Of a stretch of 64,000 nt of DNA, positions 33,819 through 41,640 are shown piece by piece; the stretch's first letter is position 1; each line of letters opens with the position of its first letter. Below the pieces are notes generated by a model that was not told the DNA's origin, made no database searches, and saw only the letters and a list, made by a program, of their open reading frames with translations. A program made the position numbers and the translations under genes. The stretch is from Solirubrobacter sp963736505 (GTDB taxonomy: Bacteria > Actinomycetota > Thermoleophilia > Solirubrobacterales > Solirubrobacteraceae), in contig CAVTOZ010000003.1 of assembly GCA_963736505.1 (NCBI GenBank), forward strand, positions 1,922,001 through 1,986,000. The letters run 5' to 3'.

Positions 33819-34745
33819 ATGCCGCGCCGACACGTCCTGATCGCCATCGCCGTCGCCGCCATCTGGGGCGTCAACTTCGTCGTCATCCACGTCGGGCTGC
33901 AGCACTTCCCGCCGCTGCTGTTCGCCGCGCTGCGCTTCGTGCTCGTCGCGCTCGCGCTCCCGTTCGTCCCGCGGCCCGGCGTGCCGGTCCGCTACGTCGT
34001 CGCCGTCGGCCTGTTCATGTCGGCCGGGCAGTTCGGCTTCCTCTTCCTCGGCATCGACAAGGGCGTGCCGGCCGGCCTCGCGTCGCTGGTGCTGCAGCTG
34101 CAGGCGGCGTTCACGGTCGGGCTGGCGGTGCTGCTGCTCGGCGAGCGCCCGCGGCCCGCGCAGCTCGCGGGCGGCGCGCTCGCGTTCGCCGGCATCGGCA
34201 TCATCGCCGCCGGCCGGGCGTCCGCGATCCCGCTCGGGGCGCTGGGGCTGACCGTCGCCGCCGGGCTCTCCTGGGGCATCGGCAACGTCGCCAACCGCAA
34301 GGCCGCCTCCCCGCACCCGCTCGGCCTGCTCGTGTGGTCGAGCCTCGTCCCGCCGGTGCCGCTGCTCGGCCTCTCGCTCCTGACCGAGAGCGGGATCGGG
34401 GACGCGTTCACGAGCCTCGACGCCGCCGCGGTCGCGTCGCTGCTGTTCGTCGTGATCGTGTCGACGTTCATCGGCTTCGGCGCCTGGACGATGCTGCTCT
34501 CCCGCCACCCGGCGTCCCAGGTGGCGCCGTTCACGCTGCTCGTCCCGGTCGTCGGGATCGCGTCGGCGTGGGCGCTGCTCGGCGAGGTCCCGACCGGCGC
34601 CGAGCTCGCCGGCGCCGCCGTCGTGCTCGCCGGCCTGGGGTTGACAGTCCGGCCGCCGCGCGCGACTCTCCGCCGCCTCGATGCGAGCGCTCCTCCTCGC
34701 GCTGGCGTGCTTGCCGGCGATGGCCGCGCCGGCGCGGGCGGCTGA
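33819..34745 (+). CDS. EamA/DMT-family metabolite exporter
   Basis: 308 residues with ten predicted spans in two EamA repeats (AIWGVNFVVIHVGL...LLLGERP and AAGLSWGIGNVANRK...ALLGEVPTGAE). RhaT/YdcZ-like members export amino acids or other metabolites. ATG 33819 has GGGAG just upstream. The 3' end overlaps the next gene by 65 bases in another frame; the last 30 residues (beyond LTVRPP) may be dispensable tail. Probably regulated by the divergent LysR. Confidence 0.9.
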   Translation: MPRRHVLIAIAVAAIWGVNFVVIHVGLQHFPPLLFAALRFVLVALALPFVPRPGVPVRYVVAVGLFMSAGQFGFLFLGIDKGVPAGLASLVLQLQAAFTVGLAVLLLGERPRPAQLAGGALAFAGIGIIAAGRASAIPLGALGLTVAAGLSWGIGNVANRKAASPHPLGLLVWSSLVPPVPLLGLSLLTESGIGDAFTSLDAAAVASLLFVVIVSTFIGFGAWTMLLSRHPASQVAPFTLLVPVVGIASAWALLGEVPTGAELAGAAVVLAGLGLTVRPPRATLRRLDASAPPRAGVLAGDGRAGAGG

Positions 34746-35643
34746 CCTCCCCGGCTACCACGACTACGCCGGGATGTCCCGGCACGTCGCCGCGCTCGCG
34801 GCCGCCCGCCCGGACATCGTCAGCCGCTTCTCGATCGGCCGCTCCTACGGCGGCCGCTCGCTGTGGGCGGTGAAGATCTCCGACAACGTCGCCGTCGACG
34901 AGCCCGAGCCGGAGGTGCTGTTCGTGTTCGGCCAGCACGCGCGCGAGCACATCACCGTCGAGCAGGGGCTCTACCTGCTCGACCAGCTCACCGGCGGCGA
35001 CCCGCGCGTGGTCGACCTCGTCTCGCGGACCGAGATCTGGATGGTCTTCGACCTCAACCCCGACGGCGCCGAGTACGACTTCGCGGGCAAGCGGCCGCGC
35101 TACTGGCGCAAGAACCGCCAGCCGCCGTTCGGCACCGACCTCAATCGCAACTGGGGCTACGAATGGAGCTCCTGGGGGAACGTCAGCCGCCACGCGAAGG
35201 CGGAGGCCTACCGCGGCCGCAAGCCGTTCTCGGCGCCGGAGACGCGCGCGCTGCGCGACTTCGTCAACCGCCGCCGGGTCGGCGGCGTGCAGCAGATCAA
35301 GGCGGCGATCGACTTCCACAGCGCCGCCGAGCTCGTGCTGTGGCCGTTCGCCTACACCCACGCCGACGTCACCAAGGACATGACGGCCTCCGAGCACGCG
35401 CAGCTGGCGGGGCTCGGCCAGACCCTCGCGGCGGCCAACGGCTACACGCCGGAGCAGTCGAGCGACCTCTATGTCGCGCCCGGCGAGCTGGGCGACTGGC
35501 TCTGGGGCACGCAGCGCATCTTCGCCTACACGTTCGAGCTCGGCCCGGCGACGGACTTCTACCCGCTCGGCTTCGCCGACGAGCTCGCCCGCAACCGCGA
35601 GCCCGTCCTGCTCCTGCTCGACGCCGCTACGCGACTGCCCTGA
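34681..35643 (+). CDS. Secreted M14-family zinc carboxypeptidase
   Basis: 320 residues with a clear signal peptide (MRALLLALACLPAMAAPARA). The zinc ligands are His and Glu in FGQHAREH and His in AIDFHSAAEL; substrate-binding Asn-Arg is in LNRNWGY and the catalytic Glu is in YTFELGPA. It would trim C-terminal residues from peptides outside the cell. The signal peptide supports the ATG at 34681 even though this overlaps the EamA gene. It is convergent with the SNF2 helicase (17-base overlap). Confidence 0.92.
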   Translation: MRALLLALACLPAMAAPARAADLPGYHDYAGMSRHVAALAAARPDIVSRFSIGRSYGGRSLWAVKISDNVAVDEPEPEVLFVFGQHAREHITVEQGLYLLDQLTGGDPRVVDLVSRTEIWMVFDLNPDGAEYDFAGKRPRYWRKNRQPPFGTDLNRNWGYEWSSWGNVSRHAKAEAYRGRKPFSAPETRALRDFVNRRRVGGVQQIKAAIDFHSAAELVLWPFAYTHADVTKDMTASEHAQLAGLGQTLAAANGYTPEQSSDLYVAPGELGDWLWGTQRIFAYTFELGPATDFYPLGFADELARNREPVLLLLDAATRLP

Positions 35644-37777
35644 GCCGCCGCAGCGGCTTGCCGCGCAGCGCCTTGACGACCGACTGGATCACGGCCTCGG
35701 ACTCGTCGCGGCGGCCGTCGGTGATCGCGCCGACGATGCCGCGCTTGCGCGCGAGCACGGACGCCATGTCCTCGTCGATCGTCTCCGCCGCGAGCAGGTA
35801 CCAGGCCGTGACCGCGTCCCGCTGGCCGATCCGGTGCGTGCGGTCCTCGGCCTGGTCGTGCATCGCCGGGCTCCACTCGAGGTCCAGGAACGCGACGTTG
35901 GAGGCGCGCGTGAGCGTGAGCCCCTGGCCGCCGACGCGCGTCGAGGCGATCATCAGCAGCGGCCCGCCCTCGGCCTGGAACGCGTTGACGGCGGCGTCGC
36001 GCGCCTCGACGGAGTCGGCGCCCACGACGTGCACCGCGTCCGGGAAGCGCTGCACGAGCGCCTCCTGGATCTCGCGATGGCCCGCGAACACGACCAGCGG
36101 CTCCTCGGACTCCAGGAAGTCGTCGATCCACGCGAGCGCCGCGCCGAGCTTGCCGCGCGCGGCGACGCGCCGGAGGATGTTGAGCTGCGCGAGCCGCTCG
36201 GCGCGCAGCATCGCCGCCTTCTTGGACTCCAGCTCCGCGAGGTCCAGCGGCTGCTCCTGCAGCCACGCGACGACGTCCTTCTCGGCCAGCCGGTAGTCGC
36301 GCTCGTTGTCGAGCGCCACCGGGACGACGACCTGGCGCTTCTCCGGCAGCTGCGGCAGCACGTCCTTCTTGAGGCGGCGCACGAAGCAGGTGCGGCGCAG
36401 GTGCCAGTGGATCCGCTCCTCCGCGCCTGCGCCCTGGAAGCGGCGCTTGAAGCGCGCGCCGGAGCCGAACTCCTCCAGCCGGCCGAGAATCCGCAGCTGC
36501 GCGATCAGCTCGTCCGGGTGGTTCATCACCGGCGTGCCGGTCAGCGCCAGCTTGAACGCGCCCTCGGGCAGCGACTCCGCGAGCCGGCGCACGGCGCGCG
36601 TGCGCTTGGCGGCGGGGTTCTTGACGTAGTGCGACTCGTCGAGGATCAGCGCCTTGGGCCGCGAGATCGCCAGCCGCTCGCGGTGCGCGTGGACGATCTC
36701 GTAGTTGAGGATCGTGATGTCGGCCTTCGCGATCGCCTTCCCGCCGCCCATCACGACCTGGACGGAGCGGTGCGGGAGCCAGTGCTCGGTCTCGCGCTGC
36801 CAGTTGAGCTTCAGCGACGCCGGGCAGACCACGACGGCCGGGAACGCGCCGTCCTCCTCCAGCGTCGCGAGCGCCTGCACGGTCTTGCCGAGCCCCTGCT
36901 CATCGGCGAGGAACAGCCGCCGCGACTCCAGCGCGTAGGCGACGCCGGCGCGCTGGAACGGCCGCAGCTCGCCGCCCAGGCGCTCCTCGCACGCCAGCAC
37001 GTCGCCGCTGAAGGCGCGCGAGCGGCGGACGGAGCCGATCGCGGCGTCGTGCTCGGTCCGCAGGCGCGCCAGCACCTCGATCGCGTTCTGGCCGACGTCG
37101 ATGCCGTGGAGGCGGATGAAGTGCTCCAGCGGCTCCAGCAGGTACGGGTCGATCGGGACCGTGCGGCCGTGCGCCTCGGCGGCGGGCAGCTCGGTGAATC
37201 GCTTCACGACGTCCGGGTCCCAGTTGACGTCGAGCTTGAAGCGCGGCTCGCCGTAGCTCTCGATCAGCGACAGCGTCGCCGGCGCCGGCTCCAGCCCGAC
37301 CTGCAGGCGCGACGCGCAGCGCAGCGCGCGCGGGTCCATACGGGCGCCGGGGACCTCCAGCAGGCCCTCCGCGATCTCTTGCGTGAACGGCAGCCACAGC
37401 CGGCCACCGCGGTCTTCGGCCGCCAGCTCGGGCGGCAGCTCGCCGGCGATCGTGTCGAGCACGAACCAGCCGCGGCCCTCGCGGCGCGACGCGGTGATGC
37501 GCCCGACCCAGCCCTTGACGGCGCGGCCGAGCCACTCCTCGACATCCGGCGCGACCTGCAGCTCCGGGAAGCGCTCGAGCACGCCCTGGACGTAGGCGGC
37601 GGTCGCGTCGGCGCGCGGCGCCCACCACTCCTTCGCCTGCCAGTCGAAGCGGCGGCCGGGGATCGAGCGGACGGCGTCGACGATGTCGGCGCGGTACGGG
37701 AAGGCGAACACGACGGAGTCGTGGCCCTGCGCGTTGCGGCGCAGCTCGACGTTGTGGACAGGCTCTGCGAGTCGCAT
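35627..37777 (-). CDS. SNF2-family DNA translocase/helicase
   Basis: 716 residues. The N-terminal 270 residues are a separate region; the RecA-like core follows with motif I DEQGLGKTVQ, II DESHYVKN, III ALTGTPV and VI QAEDRTHRIGQRD. The compact core and the RHIGQ-type end place it near SMARCAL1/HARP-like bacterial SNF2 proteins, which remodel branched or protein-bound DNA. It follows the DnaJ-domain gene by 22 bases on the same strand. Confidence 0.92.
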   Translation of the reverse strand: MRLAEPVHNVELRRNAQGHDSVVFAFPYRADIVDAVRSIPGRRFDWQAKEWWAPRADATAAYVQGVLERFPELQVAPDVEEWLGRAVKGWVGRITASRREGRGWFVLDTIAGELPPELAAEDRGGRLWLPFTQEIAEGLLEVPGARMDPRALRCASRLQVGLEPAPATLSLIESYGEPRFKLDVNWDPDVVKRFTELPAAEAHGRTVPIDPYLLEPLEHFIRLHGIDVGQNAIEVLARLRTEHDAAIGSVRRSRAFSGDVLACEERLGGELRPFQRAGVAYALESRRLFLADEQGLGKTVQALATLEEDGAFPAVVVCPASLKLNWQRETEHWLPHRSVQVVMGGGKAIAKADITILNYEIVHAHRERLAISRPKALILDESHYVKNPAAKRTRAVRRLAESLPEGAFKLALTGTPVMNHPDELIAQLRILGRLEEFGSGARFKRRFQGAGAEERIHWHLRRTCFVRRLKKDVLPQLPEKRQVVVPVALDNERDYRLAEKDVVAWLQEQPLDLAELESKKAAMLRAERLAQLNILRRVAARGKLGAALAWIDDFLESEEPLVVFAGHREIQEALVQRFPDAVHVVGADSVEARDAAVNAFQAEGGPLLMIASTRVGGQGLTLTRASNVAFLDLEWSPAMHDQAEDRTHRIGQRDAVTAWYLLAAETIDEDMASVLARKRGIVGAITDGRRDESEAVIQSVVKALRGKPLRRLRAVA

Positions 37778-37799
37778 CTAGACCGTCAAACGGTAGCCA

Positions 37800-38351
37800 T
37801 CAGGCAGGACGCACATGCTCGGCGATCGTCGCCGCCGTGTGCGGGCGCAGCTCGTGGAAGACGTGCCGGCGGCCCGTGAGGGTGCGCACGGTCAGGCTCA
37901 CGTGGCGGCGCTTGGAGCGCGCCTCGACCGCCGCGACGTCGCGGAACGGCAGCGTCCGCACGCGCGCCACGGGCACGTCGTCGAGCAGCCACAGCAGCCG
38001 CCGCCCGGTCAGCACGAGGATCGTCCGCGGGCTGGCCGACGTCGACGCCGCGGTGGCGAGCACGACCTCCTCGCCGTCGGACAGCGCCTGCAGCAGCTCG
38101 TCCCCCAGCATCCGCCGCAGGCCGGGATCGCGCGCCGGCGGCGGCGGCGCGACCGGCTCGTCGGCGGCCCGGAGCGCGTCGTAGGCGACGTTGATCTCCG
38201 CCATCCGGCGCTCGCCCTCCTCCCCCGCGCCGCTGTCCGGGTGCCAGCGCTTGGCGAGCTGCTTGTAGGCGGCGGCGACCTGCGACTCCGTCGAGCCCGG
38301 GCGCACGCCGAGCACGGCGTAAGGATCCACCCTGTCATTGTGCCGAGCCAT
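37800..38351 (-). CDS. DnaJ-domain protein with a C-terminal PH-like domain
   Basis: 183 residues. The J domain (DPYAVLGVRPGSTESQV, YKQLAKRWHPDSG) has HPD, the motif that stimulates DnaK. A Pro-rich linker leads to a roughly 80-residue beta domain (DGEEVVLATAAS..., ILVLTGRRLLWLLDD, SLTVRTLTGRRHVF) that looks like a bacterial PH/YvbH-type domain. The ATG at 38351 has GAGGA in good position and overlaps the ATG of the divergent gene; a GTG at 38330 is the alternative. Probably in one operon with the SNF2 gene. Confidence 0.75.
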   Translation of the reverse strand: MARHNDRVDPYAVLGVRPGSTESQVAAAYKQLAKRWHPDSGAGEEGERRMAEINVAYDALRAADEPVAPPPPARDPGLRRMLGDELLQALSDGEEVVLATAASTSASPRTILVLTGRRLLWLLDDVPVARVRTLPFRDVAAVEARSKRRHVSLTVRTLTGRRHVFHELRPHTAATIAEHVRPA

Positions 38352-38925
38352 GCGGGTCCTCGCCCTCGCCGACCGGCCGTTCCACGCCGACGTCGCCACG
38401 TTGGCGCGCCAGCACGACGTGGAGGCGATCGTCACGCTCGGCGATCTGCAGCCGAGCTGGCTCGAGAGTCTGGACCGCGTGCACCTGCCCAAGCTCGGCG
38501 TCTACGGCAACCACGACGACGAGCCGTACATGACCTGGTTCGGGATCGACGACCTGCATATGAACCGGATCCACCTCGACGACGGCCCGTCGTTCGCCGG
38601 CTTCGAGGGCTGCGTGACGTACCGGCGCTCCTCCGGCGGCCGCCGCGTCGGGCCGACGTACACGCAGCAGGAGGCGTCCAAGCTCGCGCGCAAGCTGCCG
38701 GCCGCCGACGTGCTCGTCTGCCACTGCCCGCCGCTCGGCGTCAACGACGACCCGGACGACATCGCGCACGTCGGGTTCGAGGCGCTGCGCGACTACGTCT
38801 GGAAGCACCACCCGCGCTGGCTGCTGCACGGCCACACGTACCCGCAGCCCGGCCAGATCGTCGACCGCGTCGGCGACACGCGCGTGTTCTACGTCAGCGG
38901 AGCGAAGGTCGTCGACCTGAAGTAG
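38350..38925 (+). CDS. Calcineurin-like metallophosphoesterase with altered motifs
   Basis: 191 residues. Recognisable motifs are TLGDLQPSW (GD), VYGNHDDE (GNHD), LVCHCPP and LLHGHTYPQ. The first motif, normally DxH, reads ALADRP, and the final GHxH reads GHTY, so the two-metal site is incomplete. It may still be an enzyme with changed metal use. Start is ATG 38350; a TTG at 38338 would add four residues. The divergent DnaJ-domain gene starts on the overlapping complementary ATG. Confidence 0.75.
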   Translation: MRVLALADRPFHADVATLARQHDVEAIVTLGDLQPSWLESLDRVHLPKLGVYGNHDDEPYMTWFGIDDLHMNRIHLDDGPSFAGFEGCVTYRRSSGGRRVGPTYTQQEASKLARKLPAADVLVCHCPPLGVNDDPDDIAHVGFEALRDYVWKHHPRWLLHGHTYPQPGQIVDRVGDTRVFYVSGAKVVDLK

Positions 38926-39009
38926 GTAGTCAGGGGGCGGAGAGCCGTACCACGCGCTCGCCTGTTGGCTCCACCGTCGCGGCCCGCGCGCCCTGCGACA
39001 TTGGTGGCA

Positions 39010-39177
39010 GTGAACCCCGCGATGACCGCCGCCAGCCTGACCGGATTGCTGGCCTTCGCCCTCTTCGTCATCGCCACGTTCGTGCTCTGGGGCCAGATGC
39101 TCGGCGTCGTCGCCGCCGTGGCCGGCCTCATGCTCGTGGGCACGACGGCCGCGCTGATCTGCCGCTCAACGCGCTAG
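39010..39177 (+). CDS. Small two-span membrane protein
   Basis: About 55 residues from a GTG (other starts at 39004 or ATG 39022). Two hydrophobic stretches (LTGLLAFALFVIATFVLW and MLGVVAAVAGLMLVGTTAAL) suggest a helical hairpin in the membrane. No family recognised. It sits alone between the phosphoesterase and the convergent antiporter, which it overlaps by 12 bases. Confidence 0.45.
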   Translation: MNPAMTAASLTGLLAFALFVIATFVLWGQMLGVVAAVAGLMLVGTTAALICRSTR

Positions 39178-40941
39178 CGCGCCGACGACCTCCTGCCACC
39201 ACGCCCGCTCGCCGGGCGTCTGCGCGTGCGCCAGCCGGCGGCGGGCGAACGCCTGCAGCTCGCCAGACGGGCCGATCGCCAGCAGCGCGCCCGACAGGGC
39301 GTAGCGGCCGTCGCCGAGCGCGACCAGCGCGCCGGGCTCGTCGCGGCGCGTGCGCAGCTGCTCGACCACGTCGTTGCCGTTGAGCCGCTTGGGCCGCTGG
39401 GGATCGCCGTCGCCGGCCTGCCACGGGCGGATCGACGTGACCGAGGGGCGCGAGCGCGGGCGCGGCTTGATCCGCTCGGGCCCGACCATCGGCCCGTGGC
39501 GCCAGCGGTGCATCAGCTCGCGGAAGTCGAGCGCGACCTCCTGGCGGACGAGCACGTGCAGCTGGTCGCCCGCCTGCACGACCGTGGACCCGCGCGGCGG
39601 GATCGCGCGGTCGCCGCGCACGATCACGTTCAGCAGCGCCTCGCGCGGCAGCCCCAGCTCGCGCACGGGCCGGCCCTCGATCGCGTCGCCCGCGCGGATC
39701 GGGAACTGGATCGTCTCGGCCCCGAGGCGGTTGAGCAGCACCGGCTCGACCAGCGGCTCGGGGATCGCCGCCTCGTCGGACGTGACGCCGAGCCAGCGCG
39801 CGACCGGCTCGATCGTCAGCCCTTGGACGACGGTGGAGAGCAGGACGACGAAGAACGCGACGTTGAAGATCGTGTGGCCGGGGTCGATCCCGGCGGTCAC
39901 GGGGAAGGTGGCGAACACGATCGGCGTCGCGCCGCGGAGGCCGGCCCAGCCGAGCAGCGCGCGCTCGGGCACCGTGAACCCCCACGCGACGGCGAGCGCG
40001 GCCAGCGGGCGGGCGAGCACGACGGCGGCGACGGCGATCGCGGTCCCCTCGGGGATGATGTCGACCAGCTCGTGCGGGAACACGAGCAGCCCGAGCAGCA
40101 GGAACAGCGCGAGCTGCGCGACCCACGCGATCCCTTCGTGGAACGTGACGATCGTGCGCCGCGCGGGCGTGGAGACGCTGCCGATCACCAGCCCCGCGAG
40201 GAACGCGGCGAGGAAGCCGGAGCCGTGCAGCGACTGGGCGCCGCCGTACGCGATGCCGGCCAGCGCCATCGACGCGACCGGGTACAGGCCCGCGGACGGC
40301 AGCGTGGCGCGGCGCAGGAACCAGACGCCGGCGAACCCCGCCGCCAGCCCCACGCCCCCGCCGATCGCCAGCTCGCGCACGGCCAGCCAGAGCGCGTCGA
40401 GGATCCCGTAGTCGTCGTGCTTGATCGCCTCGATGCAGCCGAGCACGAGCAGCACCGCGACCGGGTCGTTGACGCCGGACTCGCCCTCCAGCGTGCGCGC
40501 GAGCCGGCGCCGCAGCGTCGAGCCGCGCAGGACCGCGAACACGGCGGCGGCGTCGGTGGCGGCCACGGTGCTGCCCAGCAGCAGCGCGTGCAGGCTGTCG
40601 AGGTCGAGCAGCCAGGCGGCCACGAGCGCGGTCAGCCCCGCCGTGATGATCGTCCCGAGCGTCGCGAGCGCGATCGAGACGCCGATCACCGGCCTGATCT
40701 CGCTCCACCCGCTGGACAGCCCGCCCTCGTAGAGGATCAGCGCGAGCGCGACGACGGCCGCGCCCTGCGCGACGTCGAAGTCGTCGAAGTCGATCCAGCC
40801 GGTCCCGTCGGACCCGATGACCATCCCGAGCACGAGCACGAGCACGAGGCCCGGCAGGCGCAGGCGCCCTGCGAGCAGGGACGCGGCGATGCCCGCGGCC
40901 AGCAGAGCGCCGACGGCGAGCGCGAGGGGTCCGACCTCCAC
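39166..40941 (-). CDS. CPA1-type cation/proton antiporter with TrkA_C domain
   Basis: 591 residues. About twelve to thirteen spans carry the CPA1 signatures (LYEGGLSSGW, TDAAAVFAVL, LEGESGVNDP with the key Asp). Residues about 400-480 form a TrkA_C (RCK_C) domain (IRAGDAIEGRPVRELGLP, IPPRGSTVVQAGDQLHVL). This is the NhaP2/CvrA layout, which exchanges K+ or Na+ for protons under control of a ligand bound by TrkA_C. The last 100 residues are extra and basic. It lies nine bases after the SRAP gene. Confidence 0.9.
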   Translation of the reverse strand: MEVGPLALAVGALLAAGIAASLLAGRLRLPGLVLVLVLGMVIGSDGTGWIDFDDFDVAQGAAVVALALILYEGGLSSGWSEIRPVIGVSIALATLGTIITAGLTALVAAWLLDLDSLHALLLGSTVAATDAAAVFAVLRGSTLRRRLARTLEGESGVNDPVAVLLVLGCIEAIKHDDYGILDALWLAVRELAIGGGVGLAAGFAGVWFLRRATLPSAGLYPVASMALAGIAYGGAQSLHGSGFLAAFLAGLVIGSVSTPARRTIVTFHEGIAWVAQLALFLLLGLLVFPHELVDIIPEGTAIAVAAVVLARPLAALAVAWGFTVPERALLGWAGLRGATPIVFATFPVTAGIDPGHTIFNVAFFVVLLSTVVQGLTIEPVARWLGVTSDEAAIPEPLVEPVLLNRLGAETIQFPIRAGDAIEGRPVRELGLPREALLNVIVRGDRAIPPRGSTVVQAGDQLHVLVRQEVALDFRELMHRWRHGPMVGPERIKPRPRSRPSVTSIRPWQAGDGDPQRPKRLNGNDVVEQLRTRRDEPGALVALGDGRYALSGALLAIGPSGELQAFARRRLAHAQTPGERAWWQEVVGALAR

Positions 40942-40950
40942 GCGCGAAGA

Positions 40951-41577
40951 TTAAGGGGCGGTGAGCAGTTCGCGCCCTTCCACCCCGGCCTTGTTGACGG
41001 CCGGATTGGCGGGCGCGACCGACACGCGGTCGGAGGGCAGCGGCCGCAGCAGCTCGGCGGCGGCGTCCATCCCGACCTCGCGGCTGAGCCACGCGGCCTC
41101 CGCGTCGAGGTCCGGGAGGACCACCGGCATGCGGTCGTGGACCGGGGCCGCGATGTCGTTGGCGGTGGTCGTCAGGATCGCCACGCCGGTGCCGTCGTAG
41201 ACGCCGGCGAACGCGAACGGCACGCCGCCGTCGACCGTGTAGCGGAACGGGATCCGGGCGCCGCCCTTGGCTTCCTGCTTGAGCCACTCGTACCAGCCGT
41301 CGGCCAGGATCAGTACGCGGCCGTCGATCATCCGCCGCCTGAAGCGGCTCGTGGCGGTCTCCGAGCGCACGTTGATCGGCGCGAACTTCGAGTTGCGGAA
41401 CGGCCGCAGGCCCCACGGAACCGCGGCGGCGTGGCCGGGCTCGATCACGGCCGCCACGGTTTCGGTCGGGCAGACGTTGAAGCGCCCGAGCGTCTCGGAG
41501 TCCGGCGGCTCGATCAGCCCGAAGCGCTGCGCGAGGTCAGGCCCGTCGACGGTCGAAAGCGTGTACCGGCCGCACAC
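40951..41577 (-). CDS. SRAP-domain protein (YedK/HMCES-like)
   Basis: 208 residues starting MCGRY, where Cys2 is the catalytic residue after Met removal. Other conserved parts are APINVRSET, ADGWYEW (Glu) and PVHDRMPVVL (His). The family forms a covalent thiazolidine link to abasic sites in single-stranded DNA and so protects them during replication. Close spacing with the antiporter gene suggests shared transcription but no obvious common function. Confidence 0.92.
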   Translation of the reverse strand: MCGRYTLSTVDGPDLAQRFGLIEPPDSETLGRFNVCPTETVAAVIEPGHAAAVPWGLRPFRNSKFAPINVRSETATSRFRRRMIDGRVLILADGWYEWLKQEAKGGARIPFRYTVDGGVPFAFAGVYDGTGVAILTTTANDIAAPVHDRMPVVLPDLDAEAAWLSREVGMDAAAELLRPLPSDRVSVAPANPAVNKAGVEGRELLTAP

Positions 41578-41640
41578 GCTAAGCCACTGCTCCGCATGGC
41601 CGTGCCACTGCCGATCGAGCGCTCGACCCGGTCGGCTTCG

